From NCBI RefSeq assembly GCF_040957575.1, contig NZ_CP162601.1:2294001-2358000 (forward strand): a stretch of DNA of 64,000 nt, given 5' to 3'. Position 1 is the first letter of the stretch. Each line of letters starts with the position of its first letter. The notes under the pieces are model-generated. The model ran no database searches. It saw nothing but the letters and a program-made list of their open reading frames with translations, and was not told where the DNA came from. This stretch comes from Vibrio sp. HB236076. GTDB lineage: Bacteria; Pseudomonadota; Gammaproteobacteria; Enterobacterales; Vibrionaceae. Positions 39,504-49,398 of the stretch are shown one piece after another. A program made the translations under genes and the position numbers.

Positions 39504-39968
39504 TTACTTTTGCTTGCGATTAATCGGCTCGACGTAAGACAGTGTCAAATCCCAAGGCTGTTCAATCCAAGTGTCTTGTGGAATATCGACGATGTATTCA
39601 TCGACAAGTTCAGCACCGGCAGGTTTAGCACATACCGTGATAAACTTCGCTTTGGGGTACATTTTTCTGACTTGTCTTGCGGTATCACCACTGTCCACTA
39701 AATCATCGACAATCAAAAATCCTTCACCGTCGTGTTCTGGTGCTTTTAAAATACTCATGTCGCGCTGATGATCGTGATCATAGCTGGAAATACAAATGGT
39801 ATCCACATAACGAATGCCGAGTTCACGAGCGAGGATCGCGGCAGGGACGAGACCGCCACGACTCACACCTAGGATTCCTTTCCATTGCTCTGCAGGCATT
39901 TGTTTTTCTGCCAGTTCTCGGCAGTAAGCTTGCATGTTGTCCCAAGTGATAATAAATTTTTTGCTCAT
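39504..39968 (-). CDS. gpt: Xanthine-guanine phosphoribosyltransferase
   Basis: Purine salvage: converts guanine and xanthine (and hypoxanthine poorly) with PRPP to nucleotides; membrane-associated in E. coli. 154 residues; start [13 protein letters not shown] aligns with E. coli MSEKYIVTWDMLQ. The PRPP loop is [14 protein letters not shown] near 82-95, and [16 protein letters not shown] near 34 is conserved. It lies downstream of a purine permease on the same strand, a sensible transport-plus-salvage pair, with a hairpin between them. Confidence 0.96.
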   Translation of the reverse strand: MSKKFIITWDNMQAYCRELAEKQMPAEQWKGILGVSRGGLVPAAILARELGIRYVDTICISSYDHDHQRDMSILKAPEHDGEGFLIVDDLVDSGDTARQVRKMYPKAKFITVCAKPAGAELVDEYIVDIPQDTWIEQPWDLTLSYVEPINRKQK

Positions 39969-39996
39969 TGTCATAACCCAATCTGTGAATATAGCA

Positions 39997-40027
39997 AAGC
40001 CTGACGATAGGTTATATCGACAGGCTT
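39997..40027 (-). terminator. Hairpin between purine permease and gpt
   Basis: AAGCCTG-CGATA paired with TATCG-CAGGCTT around a 5-base loop with one internal mismatch, followed by a weak T stretch on the minus strand. Likely a terminator or attenuator after the permease gene. Confidence 0.55.
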
Positions 40028-40050
40028 AGAAGTGTTAAGCGAACTCTTAA

Positions 40051-41340
40051 TTATTGCAGAGCAAACTTAACGATGAAAATAATCGCCATTACCCATACAC
40101 TTAATGATACCTCTTTCGCTCTTCCGCTGAATAATTTAATGGCAGCGTAAGCGATAAAACCAAAAGAGATACCCTCTGCGATAGAGTAAGTAAGAGGCAT
40201 AAGTAAGCAGGTCACCGCGACCGGTGCCGACTCAGTAATGTCATTCCATTCAATGTTTGCCAATCCTGACATCATCAAGATAGCGACATAGAACAGCGCA
40301 CCGGACGTCGCATAAGCGGGGATCATACCGGCTAATGGTGAAAAGAATAGCGCTAAAAGAAATAAAACGCCAACCACAACGGCAGTCAGACCAGTGCGGC
40401 CGCCTTCAGCAACCCCGGCCGTACTTTCTACATAAGAGGTCGTATTAGACGTACCGAGCAAAGCGCCAATAGAAGTGGCGGTTGAATCGGCTAAAAGCGC
40501 ACGGTTTAAACGTGGAATTTTACCGTCTTTGTCGATCAGGTTAGCTTTGCTCGCTACGCCGACCAAAGTACCCGCAGTATCAAACAGATCAACGAATAAA
40601 AATGAGAATACAACCGAAATCATACCGATTTCAAATACCGCAGAAAAGTCGAGCTGCATAAAGGTTGGTGCGATACTTGGCGGAGCAGACATTACACCGT
40701 GCCACTGAACGTCACCAAATAAAAGCCCACAAGCCGTGACAGCCAAAATGGCAATCATGACAGCGCCTTTGATTTTGCGATGTACTAAGGCAACGGTGAT
40801 AAAGAAACCCAACGCCGCTAACAGTGCTGATACGGAGGTGATATCACCCAGTGTCACTAACGTTGCTGGGCTATCGACAACAATACCGCTGTTTTGCAAG
40901 GCAATGAAAGCGAGGAACAAACCGATACCGGCAGAAATACCCGTGCGCAACGACATCGGAATGGAATTAATAATCCACTCGCGAACTTTAAATAAGCTGA
41001 GCAGAATAAACAGCACACCCGAGCAAAATACCGCCGCTAACGCCACTTGCCAGGAATACCCCATTCCCAGCACAACGGCATAAGTAAAGAACGCATTGAG
41101 TCCCATGCCTGGTGCTTGGGCGATCGGGTAATTAGCAACAAAGCCCATGATAAAACAGCCGATCGCCGCCGCCAAACACGTCGCCACAAATACCGCACCG
41201 CGATCCATACCGGTATCGGATAAGATAGCAGGGTTGACGAAAATAATATAAGCCATGGTCAAGAAGGTGGTGAGACCAGCGACCACTTCAGTACGTACAG
41301 TGGTTCCATTTTCACTGAGTTTAAAAAGCCTTTCGAGCAT
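40051..41340 (-). CDS. NCS2/AzgA-type purine nucleobase permease
   Basis: A 429-residue integral membrane protein with about 12-14 helices. The AzgA/AdeP-like branch is evident: GTTVRTEVVAGLTTFLTMAYIIFVNP at the N-terminus, QAPGMGLNAFFTYAVV near 84, SLRTGISAGIGLFLAFIAL near 131, and GTSNTTSYVESTAG near 295. Such proteins import adenine, guanine or hypoxanthine by proton symport; the exact base cannot be told from sequence. A PurR-like operator overlaps its promoter region and the salvage gene gpt follows. Confidence 0.92.
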   Translation of the reverse strand: MLERLFKLSENGTTVRTEVVAGLTTFLTMAYIIFVNPAILSDTGMDRGAVFVATCLAAAIGCFIMGFVANYPIAQAPGMGLNAFFTYAVVLGMGYSWQVALAAVFCSGVLFILLSLFKVREWIINSIPMSLRTGISAGIGLFLAFIALQNSGIVVDSPATLVTLGDITSVSALLAALGFFITVALVHRKIKGAVMIAILAVTACGLLFGDVQWHGVMSAPPSIAPTFMQLDFSAVFEIGMISVVFSFLFVDLFDTAGTLVGVASKANLIDKDGKIPRLNRALLADSTATSIGALLGTSNTTSYVESTAGVAEGGRTGLTAVVVGVLFLLALFFSPLAGMIPAYATSGALFYVAILMMSGLANIEWNDITESAPVAVTCLLMPLTYSIAEGISFGFIAYAAIKLFSGRAKEVSLSVWVMAIIFIVKFALQ

Positions 41341-41362
41341 ATTTGAATCCTGTCAAAGATTG

Positions 41363-41378
41363 AGTAAAACGGTTGCGT
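41363..41378 (-). promoter_or_regulatory. PurR-like operator upstream of the purine permease
   Basis: On the minus strand ACGCAACCGTTTTACT, 13 of 16 matches to ACGCAAACGTTTTCGT. It lies just downstream of a likely -10 box (TATAAT, 41394-41399) and 22 bases before the permease ATG, a position where binding would block transcription. Confidence 0.75.
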
Positions 41379-41697
41379 AATCGATTGGCGCGAATTATAG
41401 AATTATCAAATTATAAATGCCAGAGACTTTCGACCAATTGGTAAAAAAGCAACTTACAAATACAAAACTCATTGAATAAAGAAGTCTGATATATCCCAAA
41501 ATCCATTTCAAAATATAGTCAAGCGTAAGACAAAACCGCTCAAAACATAACGAAAACCAAATCGATGAAGGAAAAATAATCGTTAAAATACGGTGCACTC
41601 ACCACGGATATCTCCATTTCCTCGGTGAGTGGCAAACTATGTTAAAAGGACGAGAGAAAATAACAAGCCAAAGCCACAAATTTGATTTCTCGGTCGC

Positions 41698-41726
41698 AAA
41701 AAAAAACGCCGCTAGCAAAGCGGCGT
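41698..41726 (-). terminator. Intrinsic terminator of the 31-codon transcript
   Basis: ACGCCGC-TTTGCTA-GCGGCGT followed on the minus strand by nine T's. It ends a short transcript that begins near 42032 and is about 360 bases upstream of the permease start. Confidence 0.92.
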
Positions 41727-41794
41727 GAAAATCACTTGGAAATTCTAAATAATAGGGGGGTGAACTTTCGTTCAATCACTTGTCCAGGTCACTG

Positions 41795-41890
41795 TCATTT
41801 ACAATAACCGAAACACGGGCGATACATAAAGTTTTGTGTATAGACGTTATTTGTTTGCTGCCAAAACTTTACACTCGTTAAACCTGTCAT
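41795..41890 (-). CDS. 31-residue hypothetical peptide (possible leader peptide)
   Basis: ATG at 41890 with a good ribosome site (GAGGTG, 4 bases upstream), 31 codons, TGA at 41795-41797. The peptide runs MTGLTSVKFWQQTNN then VYTQNFMYRPCFGYCK: aromatic-, Asn/Gln- and Cys-rich, not hydrophobic enough for a membrane helix, no signal peptide. I do not recognise it. Support for a real gene: a matched promoter (42039-42066), a heavily structured 140-nt leader, and a strong terminator 70 bases after the stop. It could be a regulatory leader peptide, a small secreted or stress peptide, or incidental to a small RNA. Confidence 0.5.
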   Translation of the reverse strand: MTGLTSVKFWQQTNNVYTQNFMYRPCFGYCK

Positions 41891-42032
41891 TTTACACCTC
41901 TTGATCTAAATCGTTAAAAACAATTGATCCTCGGTTCCTTGGAGGCGATATTTTCGGACTCATCCTATGAGCATTTTTGTCTTTACCTTCACCGCTAACC
42001 TATGAAGATAAAGAAGATCGCATCAGATCTTG
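41891..42032 (-). ncRNA. Structured 5' leader of the 31-codon gene
   Basis: Predicted 5' leader of about 140 nt containing four successive hairpins on the minus strand: AAGATC/GATCTT (42014-42031); an 11-bp stem CTTTATCTTCA / TGAAGGTAAAG with an 11-base loop (41981-42013); CTCAT/ATGAG (41959-41971); and CCTC/GAGG (41929-41945) just before the ribosome site. Such density of structure suggests a riboswitch-like or protein-binding leader, or a dual-function small RNA. It does not match any riboswitch class I know. Confidence 0.45.
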
Positions 42033-42038
42033 AAAGTA

Positions 42039-42066
42039 AATATACTACTTAGGAAAATAATTACAA
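42039..42066 (-). promoter_or_regulatory. Promoter of the 31-codon transcript
   Basis: Minus strand TTGTAA (42061-42066), 16-base spacer, TATATT (42039-42044); predicted start near 42032. Confidence 0.6.
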
Positions 42067-42417
42067 CATTTTTTAGTGAATTCGATCAAAACCATCATAA
42101 AAACCCCAATTACTGTAATTAAATTACAAAACTGTTGATATTCGTTCACACCTAGTGTTTTTAGCCTGCCTTATAAAGCATTTTTGTTGAATGGCAAGAT
42201 TTCTCAACCTGTGACTACCCCAGACCGATGATGAGTGCTACTCTGAACGCCGTTTTTCACCACATTGTATTATGTGGATACTAACCCGTCTGTCTCACAC
42301 CGGGGGTCACATCACGAGTGGCAACGAAGGGTAACCACGTTGAACAATATCGAGAAGGATAATGATGAAAAATTGATGTGATAAGAAAGCATTTTGCCCT
42401 ATTTTCAAACTTTTTTT
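42067..42417. other. Intergenic region upstream of pepD
   Basis: No gene accepted. It contains a small hairpin CCACAT-TGTATT-ATGTGG (42260-42277). The pepD promoter should lie in this stretch or in the repeat that follows. Confidence 0.4.
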
Positions 42418-42457
42418 CTTCGCTATCATTGACCACACGCCTCAGTCAGATTGGTAT
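42418..42457. repeat. Dispersed repeat, partial arm (copy C)
   Basis: CTTCGCTATCATTGACCACAC...CAGATTGGTAT, about 40 bases matching copies at 3400-3438 and the reverse complement of 28823-28861. It ends 17 bases before the pepD ATG, and its tip creates a TATAAT (42455-42460) that might serve as a -10 box, though I see no good -35. Confidence 0.7.
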
Positions 42458-42474
42458 AATAACAAGGAGTTTCC

Positions 42475-43944
42475 ATGTCAGAATTTCTCACTGCTATCCG
42501 TCAGCGCACCGACAATCCCATTTGGGACTTTTTTGATCAAATCTGTCGTATTCCCCGCCCTTCTAAACACGAACAAGCACTCGCCAATTACATTATCAAC
42601 TGGGCAACCAAATTGGGCTTGGCAGTTAAACAAGATAAAACTGGAAACCTGTTTATCTCTAAACCCGCCACACCCGGAATGGAAAACCTCAAAGGCGTTG
42701 TGTTGCAAGCGCATTTGGACATGGTGGCGCAGAAGAACGAAGGGTGTGACCACGACTTTTTTAATGACCCGATTAAGCCATACATCGATGGTGACTGGGT
42801 TAAAGCTCAAGACACCACTCTCGGTGCAGATAATGGTATTGGCTTGGCCAGTTGCTTGGCCGTTTTGGCCGACAAAAATATTAAACACGGCCCTCTCGAA
42901 GTCTTGCTCACCGTCGATGAAGAAGCGGGCATGGGCGGGGCATTTGGCCTCGAGGCCGGTTGGCTAAACGGTGAAATCCTCTTAAACACCGACTCAGAGC
43001 AAGAAGGCGAAGTCTATATGGGCTGTGCCGGAGGGGTCGATGGCGAATTCACACTGCCATTAGAAAGACGTGCTTTAAAAGAGGGCTACCAGACTTTTGC
43101 TATTGCACTAAAAGGACTGCGCGGCGGTCACTCCGGAGTCAACATTGACGCAGGCCGAGCAAATGCCAATAAATTATTGGCTCGTTTTCTCCATCAAGCT
43201 CAGCGTAATTTAGCGTTGCAGCTCCTCGATATACACGGCGGAACGCTTCGCAACGCCATTCCAAGAGAGGCCTTTGCCACGGTTGCGATCGCGAGTGAAA
43301 ACGCCGATCCACTTCGCCAAGCATTAGTCGAATTTTGTGCGCTAATACGCCAAGAGTACGCCGATATTGAACCTAACATCACCTTTACTCTCGAGGCGGT
43401 TGAATCCTCACTCGCGCCATTAACCGATGTCTGTCAAACCAAAGTCATCAACCTCTTAAATGCCTGCCCCAACGGCGTGACCAAGATGAGTGAAGAAGTC
43501 CGCGGCGTCGTTGAAACGTCTCTTAATGTGGGTGTGGTGACGTGTCAAGAAAACACCGTATCGATCATGTGCCTCATTCGCTCACTGATTGACTCTGGCC
43601 GTGAATACATTGAACAACAACTAACCGCTCTAGGGGAGCTTGCTCAAGCGCAGGTTAAATTTAGTGGCGCTTACCCAGGCTGGAAGCCAGAGCCCAACTC
43701 ACCTATCATGGCCATCTTCCGTGACATGTATCAGGAAATCTACGGCCACAAACCCAATATCATGGTCATTCATGCCGGGTTAGAATGTGGTTTGTTTAAA
43801 GAACCTTACCCTGAGATGGACATGCTCTCTTTTGGCCCAACGATTCAATACCCCCACTCACCCGATGAACAGGTTCACATCGGCAGTGTCGATTTGTATT
43901 GGCAACAAATGCGCGCGCTATTAGCGGCCATTCCAGCCAAGTAA
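42475..43944 (+). CDS. pepD: Aminoacyl-histidine dipeptidase (peptidase D)
   Basis: Cytosolic M20 zinc dipeptidase hydrolysing Xaa-His (carnosine-type) and other dipeptides. 489 residues (E. coli 485). Metal ligands and catalytic residues: LQAHLDMVAQKN near 77-88, TLGADNGIGLAS near 115, TVDEEAGMGGAFGL near 143-156, LNTDSEQEGE near 168, and the C-terminal HAGLECGLF near 437. The dimerisation/lid domain spans ~210-380. Strong ribosome site AAGGAG. Near gpt as in E. coli; a strong terminator follows. Confidence 0.96.
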   Translation: MSEFLTAIRQRTDNPIWDFFDQICRIPRPSKHEQALANYIINWATKLGLAVKQDKTGNLFISKPATPGMENLKGVVLQAHLDMVAQKNEGCDHDFFNDPIKPYIDGDWVKAQDTTLGADNGIGLASCLAVLADKNIKHGPLEVLLTVDEEAGMGGAFGLEAGWLNGEILLNTDSEQEGEVYMGCAGGVDGEFTLPLERRALKEGYQTFAIALKGLRGGHSGVNIDAGRANANKLLARFLHQAQRNLALQLLDIHGGTLRNAIPREAFATVAIASENADPLRQALVEFCALIRQEYADIEPNITFTLEAVESSLAPLTDVCQTKVINLLNACPNGVTKMSEEVRGVVETSLNVGVVTCQENTVSIMCLIRSLIDSGREYIEQQLTALGELAQAQVKFSGAYPGWKPEPNSPIMAIFRDMYQEIYGHKPNIMVIHAGLECGLFKEPYPEMDMLSFGPTIQYPHSPDEQVHIGSVDLYWQQMRALLAAIPAK

Positions 43945-43961
43945 TACTAATCTTGCATAAT

Positions 43962-44000
43962 ATAACCGTTATCACCCCTCGTTAATGATAACGGTTATTT
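43962..44000 (+). terminator. Intrinsic terminator after pepD
   Basis: A 13-bp stem ATAACCGTTATCA / TGATAACGGTTAT with an 11-base loop and a short T-rich tail. Confidence 0.75.
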
Positions 44001-44079
44001 ATCGTCAGCATCACAAGTCAGATTCGAAATTCAAACTCGATGCTCGTAAAGTGAGCGCTCTGAAAATAACGAGGCGCCC

Positions 44080-45147
44080 ATGGCTACTTCATACAAAAAA
44101 AACCCGTCCATTTCTTTTTTAGGTACGACGATTCACGCTGGCGAACGCAAAGCCCTTGAGCTCGACGTCGCCCAACTTTACACTCATACCCCGCTGTCGA
44201 TCCCGATCGAAATCATTCACGGCCAATATCAAGGGCCACGGTTGCTGATCAATGCTGCGATTCACGGTGATGAGCTCAATGGCGTAGAAATTGTTCGTCA
44301 AGTTCTGGCTTTACTCGATGCCAAAAAGCTCAAAGGTACGGTCATTGCAGTGCCGATCGTAAATGTGTTTGGTTTTATCCACAAATCGCGTTACTTACCC
44401 GATAGGCGCGATCTCAACCGCTGTTTTCCTGGCAGTGAAAAAGGGGCACTGGCGTCTCGTATTGCCCACACTTACTTTACCGAAGTGGTTCAATCGTGTG
44501 ATTACATCATCGATCTGCACACGGGGGCGATCCACAGAACCAACTTGCCACAAATTCGCGCTAATTTAACCAATCCGGAAACACAGCGTATCGCCAAAGC
44601 GTTTGCAACGCCGGTGATCATCGATTCGGCTTTGCGCAATGGCTCGATTCGCAGTGAAGCTGAAAAACACAATATTCCGGTGCTGACCTATGAAGGCGGA
44701 GAAGCGTTGCGCTTTGATCCCTTGTCCATTAGCGCTGGCGTATTGGGGATCCGTCGAGTCTTAAAAGCCATCGATATGTACCGTGGTAGCCGAAAACAGT
44801 TGCCAGAGCCGGTTATCGCCACTTCCACGAGTTGGGTACGAGCGGTCACGAATGGCATTGTAAGAACCGTAGTGAATTTAGGGGATATGGTTGAAAAAGG
44901 GGAATTGCTGGCCTATATCAGTGACCCTCTCGGCCATGAAGAAACGCCGCTGTTAGCGCCCAATGCCGGTATTGTGATCGGCCAGTTAACCTTGCCGCTT
45001 GTCAATGAAGGCGATGCGCTATTCCATTTGGCCTACTTTACTTCTCAAGATGGCGACGTTGAACAGCGAGTTGAAGATTACATTGACGAGATTGGCGAGA
45101 TAGATAGCTCCCCTCTCACGACGGGACAAATTGCCCTCAAAGAATAA
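44080..45147 (+). CDS. Succinylglutamate desuccinylase/aspartoacylase family protein
   Basis: A 355-residue M14-like zinc hydrolase. Zinc ligands fit IHGDELNGVEIVRQVL (His and Glu near residue 65) and DLHTGAIHR (His near 149); RDLNRCFPG near 109 and YEGGEALRFD near 206 (catalytic Glu) are also conserved. The C-terminal ~90 residues form a biotinyl/lipoyl-like beta barrel (GIVRTVVNLGDMVEKGELLAYI). The family deacylates N-acyl amino acids; the true substrate is unknown. A GAGGCG ribosome site precedes ATG. Single gene, convergent with purL. Confidence 0.85.
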   Translation: MATSYKKNPSISFLGTTIHAGERKALELDVAQLYTHTPLSIPIEIIHGQYQGPRLLINAAIHGDELNGVEIVRQVLALLDAKKLKGTVIAVPIVNVFGFIHKSRYLPDRRDLNRCFPGSEKGALASRIAHTYFTEVVQSCDYIIDLHTGAIHRTNLPQIRANLTNPETQRIAKAFATPVIIDSALRNGSIRSEAEKHNIPVLTYEGGEALRFDPLSISAGVLGIRRVLKAIDMYRGSRKQLPEPVIATSTSWVRAVTNGIVRTVVNLGDMVEKGELLAYISDPLGHEETPLLAPNAGIVIGQLTLPLVNEGDALFHLAYFTSQDGDVEQRVEDYIDEIGEIDSSPLTTGQIALKE

Positions 45148-45164
45148 TAACTGACCTCAAAAGA

Positions 45165-45198
45165 CAAAAAAACAAGCCGCTTTCGCGGCTTGTTTTTT
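45165..45198. terminator. Bidirectional intrinsic terminator between convergent genes
   Basis: AACAAGCCGC-TTTC-GCGGCTTGTT flanked by A and T runs on either side; serves the aspartoacylase-like gene and purL. Confidence 0.93.
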
Positions 45199-45223
45199 CA
45201 GGGCTGCTTTGCTGGCATCGCAA

Positions 45224-48200
45224 TTAGCCGATGTTTTTACGCGCATTTTGGAACATACGCATCCAAGCACTGTTTTCACCCCAACTATCAGGGTGCCACG
45301 AGTTGGCGACGGTTCTAAACACACGCTCAGGGTGCGGCATCATAATGGTGACACGGCCATCCTGAGTCGTTAACCCTGTAATCGCATTAGGCGACCCGTT
45401 CGGGTTATTCGGGTATTGCTGCGTCGCCTGACCAAAGTTATCAACGTAACGCATTGCAACCGTACCGGAAGCTTCAAGCGCTTGCAGGTGCTGCGCATCA
45501 CGAACTTCAACACGTCCTTCACCGTGAGAAACGGCGATTGGCATACGAGAGCCGGCCATACCGTCAAAGAAGACCGAATCAGACTTCTGCACTTCCACAA
45601 GGCTAAAGCGCGCTTCAAAACGCTCCGATTCATTGCGCACAAAGCGCGGCCATAACTCTGCTCCCGGAATGAGATCACGCAGGTTAGACAGCATTTGACA
45701 GCCATTACACACACCAAGTGCAAAGCTGTCTTTGCGTTGGAAGAAGGTTTCAAACTGCTCTCTGGCTTGTGGATTAAAGAGAACGGACTTCGCCCAACCT
45801 TCACCAGCACCGAGTACATCGCCGTACGAGAATCCACCACAAGCCACCAGGCCTTGGTAATCTTCGAGAACGGCAGCGCCCGTTAAGATATCACTCATGT
45901 GTACATCGACAGACTCAAAGCCAGCGCGGTCAAATGCCGCTGCCATTTCGACATGAGAGTTCACACCTTGCTCACGTAAAACCGCCATTTTAGGGCGAGC
46001 TCCCTTCGCGATGTAAGGTGCTGCAACGTCTTCGTGGACATCAAAGCTCAGCGCTACATTCAGGCCAGGATCATTGTCGGCTTGTTTACCGGCAAACTCT
46101 TGATCCGCGCACTCAGGGTTGTCGCGTAGGGCTTGCATTTTGTGTGTTGTTTCAGCCCAAATGGTACGTAGTTGTAGACGAGAACGTTCGACAACGTTTT
46201 GTTCACCAGAGCGAATGACAAAGCGATCATCCGCCGTCACGGTACCGAGAACATGACTGCATTGCGCCAAGCCAAACTGAGCCAGTACGCCTTGTACTTT
46301 ATCCAAGTCTTGCGCTTTGATTTGGATCACGGCGCCGAGTTCTTCGTTAAATAACGCCGCCAAAGCATCCTCGCCAAGCGTTTGAATATCGACGTCGAGA
46401 CCACAATGACCGGCAAACGCCATTTCTGCCAAGGTGACTAGCAAACCACCATCGCCTTTATCGTGATAAGCAATCAAAGACTCATCGCGAACCAATTGCT
46501 GCATGGCATTAAAGAAGCCTTTTAACAACTCTGGGCTGTCAACATCAGCAGGCTTATCCCCTAACTGTTTGTAAACCTGAGCCAGAGCGGTTGCGCCAAG
46601 ACGGTTTTTGCCTTGACCTAAGTCGATGGCTAACAAACGGGTCTCGCCAAGATCGGTACGAAGCTGTGGCGTAATGGTTTTTCTTACGTCTTCAACACGA
46701 GCAAAAGCAGTGATCACCAAAGACAATGGCGAAGTCACCGATTTTTCTTGACCATCTTCTTGCCATTGGGTCTTCATCGACATCGAGTCTTTACCAACAG
46801 GAATGGTCAGACCAAGAGCTGGACACAACTCCTCACCGACCGCTTTTACCGCTTCGTACAGACCGGCATCTTCACCCGGGTGGCCGGCTGGTGACATCCA
46901 GTTGGCCGATAATTTGATATGAGCTAGGCTACCGATATCAGTGGCGGCAATGTTGGTTAACGACTCTGCCACAGCCAAACGCGCTGAAGCGCCAAAGTCA
47001 AGTAATGCAACCGGGGTTCTCTCTCCCATCGACATCGCTTCACCGTGGTAAGTATCGTAGCTCGCCGCTGTTACCGCGCAGTTCGCAACCGGGATCTGCC
47101 AAGGGCCAACCATTTGATCTCGTGCCACCAAACCGGTTACCGAGCGGTCACCAATGGTGATCAAGAAGGTTTTTTCTGCGACTGCAGGCAAACGCAAAAC
47201 GCGATCAATCGCTTGATCGATTTCAATACCATCGCGAACAAGAGACTGCCCTTCCACTTTCACTGTCGTCGCTTCACGAGACATTTTCGGTGGCTTGCCA
47301 AGTAAAATATCCATTGGCATATCGATTGGCGTGTTGTCAAAGTGAGAATCTTCTAAGGTCAAGTGACGCTCTTCTGTCGCTTCGCCAACCACAGCAAACG
47401 GCGCACGCTCACGATGACAAATCGCTTCAAAGGTTGCCATGTGCTCGGTCGACACCGCCAAAACGTAACGCTCTTGTGATTCATTACACCAAATCGCTAA
47501 TGGGCTCATGCCTGGCTCATCATTTGGCACATCGCGCAATTGGAATTTACCACCGCGTTCGCCGTCATTGACGAGCTCAGGTAGCGCATTAGAGATCCCG
47601 CCAGCGCCCACATCGTGGATAAAGGCAATCGGGTTTTGCTCACCGAGTTGCCAGCAGCGATCGATCACCTCTTGACAACGGCGTTCCATTTCAGGGTTTT
47701 CGCGTTGTACCGAGGCAAAATCAAGATCTTCAGACGATTGACCTGACGCCATTGACGATGCCGCGCCGCCGCCTAAGCCGATGTTCATCGCCGGGCCACC
47801 GAGAACAATCAATTTAGCCCCAACAGGGATCTCTTTTTTCTCGACGTGCTCTTCGCGGATGTTGCCCATACCACCGGCAATCATGATCGGCTTGTGGTAA
47901 CCACGTACTTCTTCACCGCCGTGTGAGGTGACTTTTTCTTCATAGGTACGGAAGTAGCCCAACAAGTTAGGTCGACCAAATTCATTGTTAAATGCCGCGC
48001 CGCCCAATGGGCCTTCCAGCATAATATCAAGAGCGTTGACAATGCGACTTGGCTTTCCAAAATCGCTTTCCCAAGGTTGAACAAAGCCTGGAATACGTAA
48101 GTTCGACACGGAAAAACCGACCAAGCCCGCCTTTGGTTTACCACCAATACCGGTTGCACCTTCATCGCGTATCTCACCACCGCTGCCGGTTGACGCACCA

Positions 48201-49117
48201 GGCCAAGGTGAAATGGCCGTTGGGTGGTTATGCGTTTCCACCTTCATCAAAATATGGGCATTTTCATGATGGTATTGGTACTGGCGTGAGTTTGGATCGG
48301 GGAAGAAGCGCCCAACCTGAGAGCCGGTCATGACTGCGGCGTTGTCTTTATAAGCAGACAAAACGTGCTCGGGGTTTTTCTCATAGGTATTTTTGATCAT
48401 CTTAAACAAAGATTTCTCTTGTTTAACCCCGTCAATGGTCCAATCGGCATTAAAGATTTTGTGGCGACAATGCTCTGAGTTCGCTTGAGCAAACATCATT
48501 AACTCAATGTCATTTGGGTTGCGGCCCAGTTTGGTAAAGTTTTCAACTAAGTAATCAATTTCATCGTCAGCCAAAGCCAAACCAAGGGAAACGTTTGCTT
48601 CTTCAAGCGCCGCTTTTCCACCCGCTAGGATATCCACCGCGGTCATTTCAGCAGGCTCTGCATGGTGGAACAACTGTTGAGCTTGCTCAAGCTCGTCAAA
48701 GACCGTTTCCATCATGCGATCGTGGATCAGAGCTGATAATTGCTCAGTCTGCTGTGACGTTAAAGGAACCTCACTGTCGATGTAGTAAGCGCAGCCACGC
48801 TCAAGACGCGCCACGGATGACAATCCACAGTTATGTGCAATATCTGTCGCTTTTGAAGACCATGGCGAAATCGTACCAGGGCGAGGCGTCACTAAGCGCA
48901 ATAACCCTTTGGGCTCATGCTCTTCAATCGTCGGCCCATAAGTCAACAGTTGCTGTAACGTTTCTAATTCTGATACAGACAACTCAGCAGTAAGATCAGC
49001 AAAGTGAACAAACTCAGCATAAATATCACTGATGGGGAGGGCATGTTCGCGGCACAAGTCGAGTAGTTTGTTGGTGCGAAATTCGGAAAGAGCGGGGGAA
49101 CCACGCAAAATTCTCAT
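45224..49117 (-). CDS. purL: Phosphoribosylformylglycinamidine synthase (FGAR amidotransferase)
   Basis: Large single-chain enzyme of purine synthesis that converts FGAR, glutamine and ATP to FGAM. 1297 residues: N-terminal PurS-like domain, two AIR-synthase-like halves ([25 protein letters not shown] around 318, [10 protein letters not shown] near 773), and a C-terminal glutaminase domain (~1040-1297) with the nucleophile in [13 protein letters not shown] near 1140 and catalytic HPERV near 1265. Length is normal. A PurR-like operator lies 145-160 bases upstream of the start. Confidence 0.98.
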   Translation of the reverse strand: MRILRGSPALSEFRTNKLLDLCREHALPISDIYAEFVHFADLTAELSVSELETLQQLLTYGPTIEEHEPKGLLRLVTPRPGTISPWSSKATDIAHNCGLSSVARLERGCAYYIDSEVPLTSQQTEQLSALIHDRMMETVFDELEQAQQLFHHAEPAEMTAVDILAGGKAALEEANVSLGLALADDEIDYLVENFTKLGRNPNDIELMMFAQANSEHCRHKIFNADWTIDGVKQEKSLFKMIKNTYEKNPEHVLSAYKDNAAVMTGSQVGRFFPDPNSRQYQYHHENAHILMKVETHNHPTAISPWPGASTGSGGEIRDEGATGIGGKPKAGLVGFSVSNLRIPGFVQPWESDFGKPSRIVNALDIMLEGPLGGAAFNNEFGRPNLLGYFRTYEEKVTSHGGEEVRGYHKPIMIAGGMGNIREEHVEKKEIPVGAKLIVLGGPAMNIGLGGGAASSMASGQSSEDLDFASVQRENPEMERRCQEVIDRCWQLGEQNPIAFIHDVGAGGISNALPELVNDGERGGKFQLRDVPNDEPGMSPLAIWCNESQERYVLAVSTEHMATFEAICHRERAPFAVVGEATEERHLTLEDSHFDNTPIDMPMDILLGKPPKMSREATTVKVEGQSLVRDGIEIDQAIDRVLRLPAVAEKTFLITIGDRSVTGLVARDQMVGPWQIPVANCAVTAASYDTYHGEAMSMGERTPVALLDFGASARLAVAESLTNIAATDIGSLAHIKLSANWMSPAGHPGEDAGLYEAVKAVGEELCPALGLTIPVGKDSMSMKTQWQEDGQEKSVTSPLSLVITAFARVEDVRKTITPQLRTDLGETRLLAIDLGQGKNRLGATALAQVYKQLGDKPADVDSPELLKGFFNAMQQLVRDESLIAYHDKGDGGLLVTLAEMAFAGHCGLDVDIQTLGEDALAALFNEELGAVIQIKAQDLDKVQGVLAQFGLAQCSHVLGTVTADDRFVIRSGEQNVVERSRLQLRTIWAETTHKMQALRDNPECADQEFAGKQADNDPGLNVALSFDVHEDVAAPYIAKGARPKMAVLREQGVNSHVEMAAAFDRAGFESVDVHMSDILTGAAVLEDYQGLVACGGFSYGDVLGAGEGWAKSVLFNPQAREQFETFFQRKDSFALGVCNGCQMLSNLRDLIPGAELWPRFVRNESERFEARFSLVEVQKSDSVFFDGMAGSRMPIAVSHGEGRVEVRDAQHLQALEASGTVAMRYVDNFGQATQQYPNNPNGSPNAITGLTTQDGRVTIMMPHPERVFRTVANSWHPDSWGENSAWMRMFQNARKNIG

Positions 49118-49261
49118 ATGCTTAGGTCTCTTCTGACAGATGAATTAAGAAAAAATTGATTTATATTCATATAGTTAAAGACTAAAACCATAAACACAAA
49201 TCAATTTAATCTCTCAGTTCGGCTGCATTATAAAGGATTTATTTTTGTGATGTAACACCGA

Positions 49262-49277
49262 AAGCAACCGTTTGCGC
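49262..49277 (-). promoter_or_regulatory. PurR-like operator upstream of purL
   Basis: AAGCAACCGTTTGCGC (plus strand) matches ACGCAAACGTTTGCGT at 13 of 16 positions, 145 bases upstream of the purL ATG. purL is a known PurR target in E. coli. Confidence 0.75.
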
Positions 49278-49398
49278 GTTTTTTTTCTTTTTTTGAAAAT
49301 AAATTCAGTGTTGATAAGCCTTCCTGATATCATGTCAACACTTTGCCTTATCGCTCGGCTTTGATATAACAATAAATAAACCTTTAATTGGATTTTTC

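Noticed and set aside
41395..41598. 67-codon frame on the minus strand upstream of the purine permease
   Set aside because: No ribosome site, odd composition (AT-rich, many Phe/Ile/Leu), and it ends in the permease -10 region; looks like chance.
41944..41971. String GGATGAGTCCGAAA in the leader of the 31-codon gene resembles part of a hammerhead ribozyme core
   Set aside because: The required CTGATGA is not present and stem II cannot form; resemblance is coincidental.
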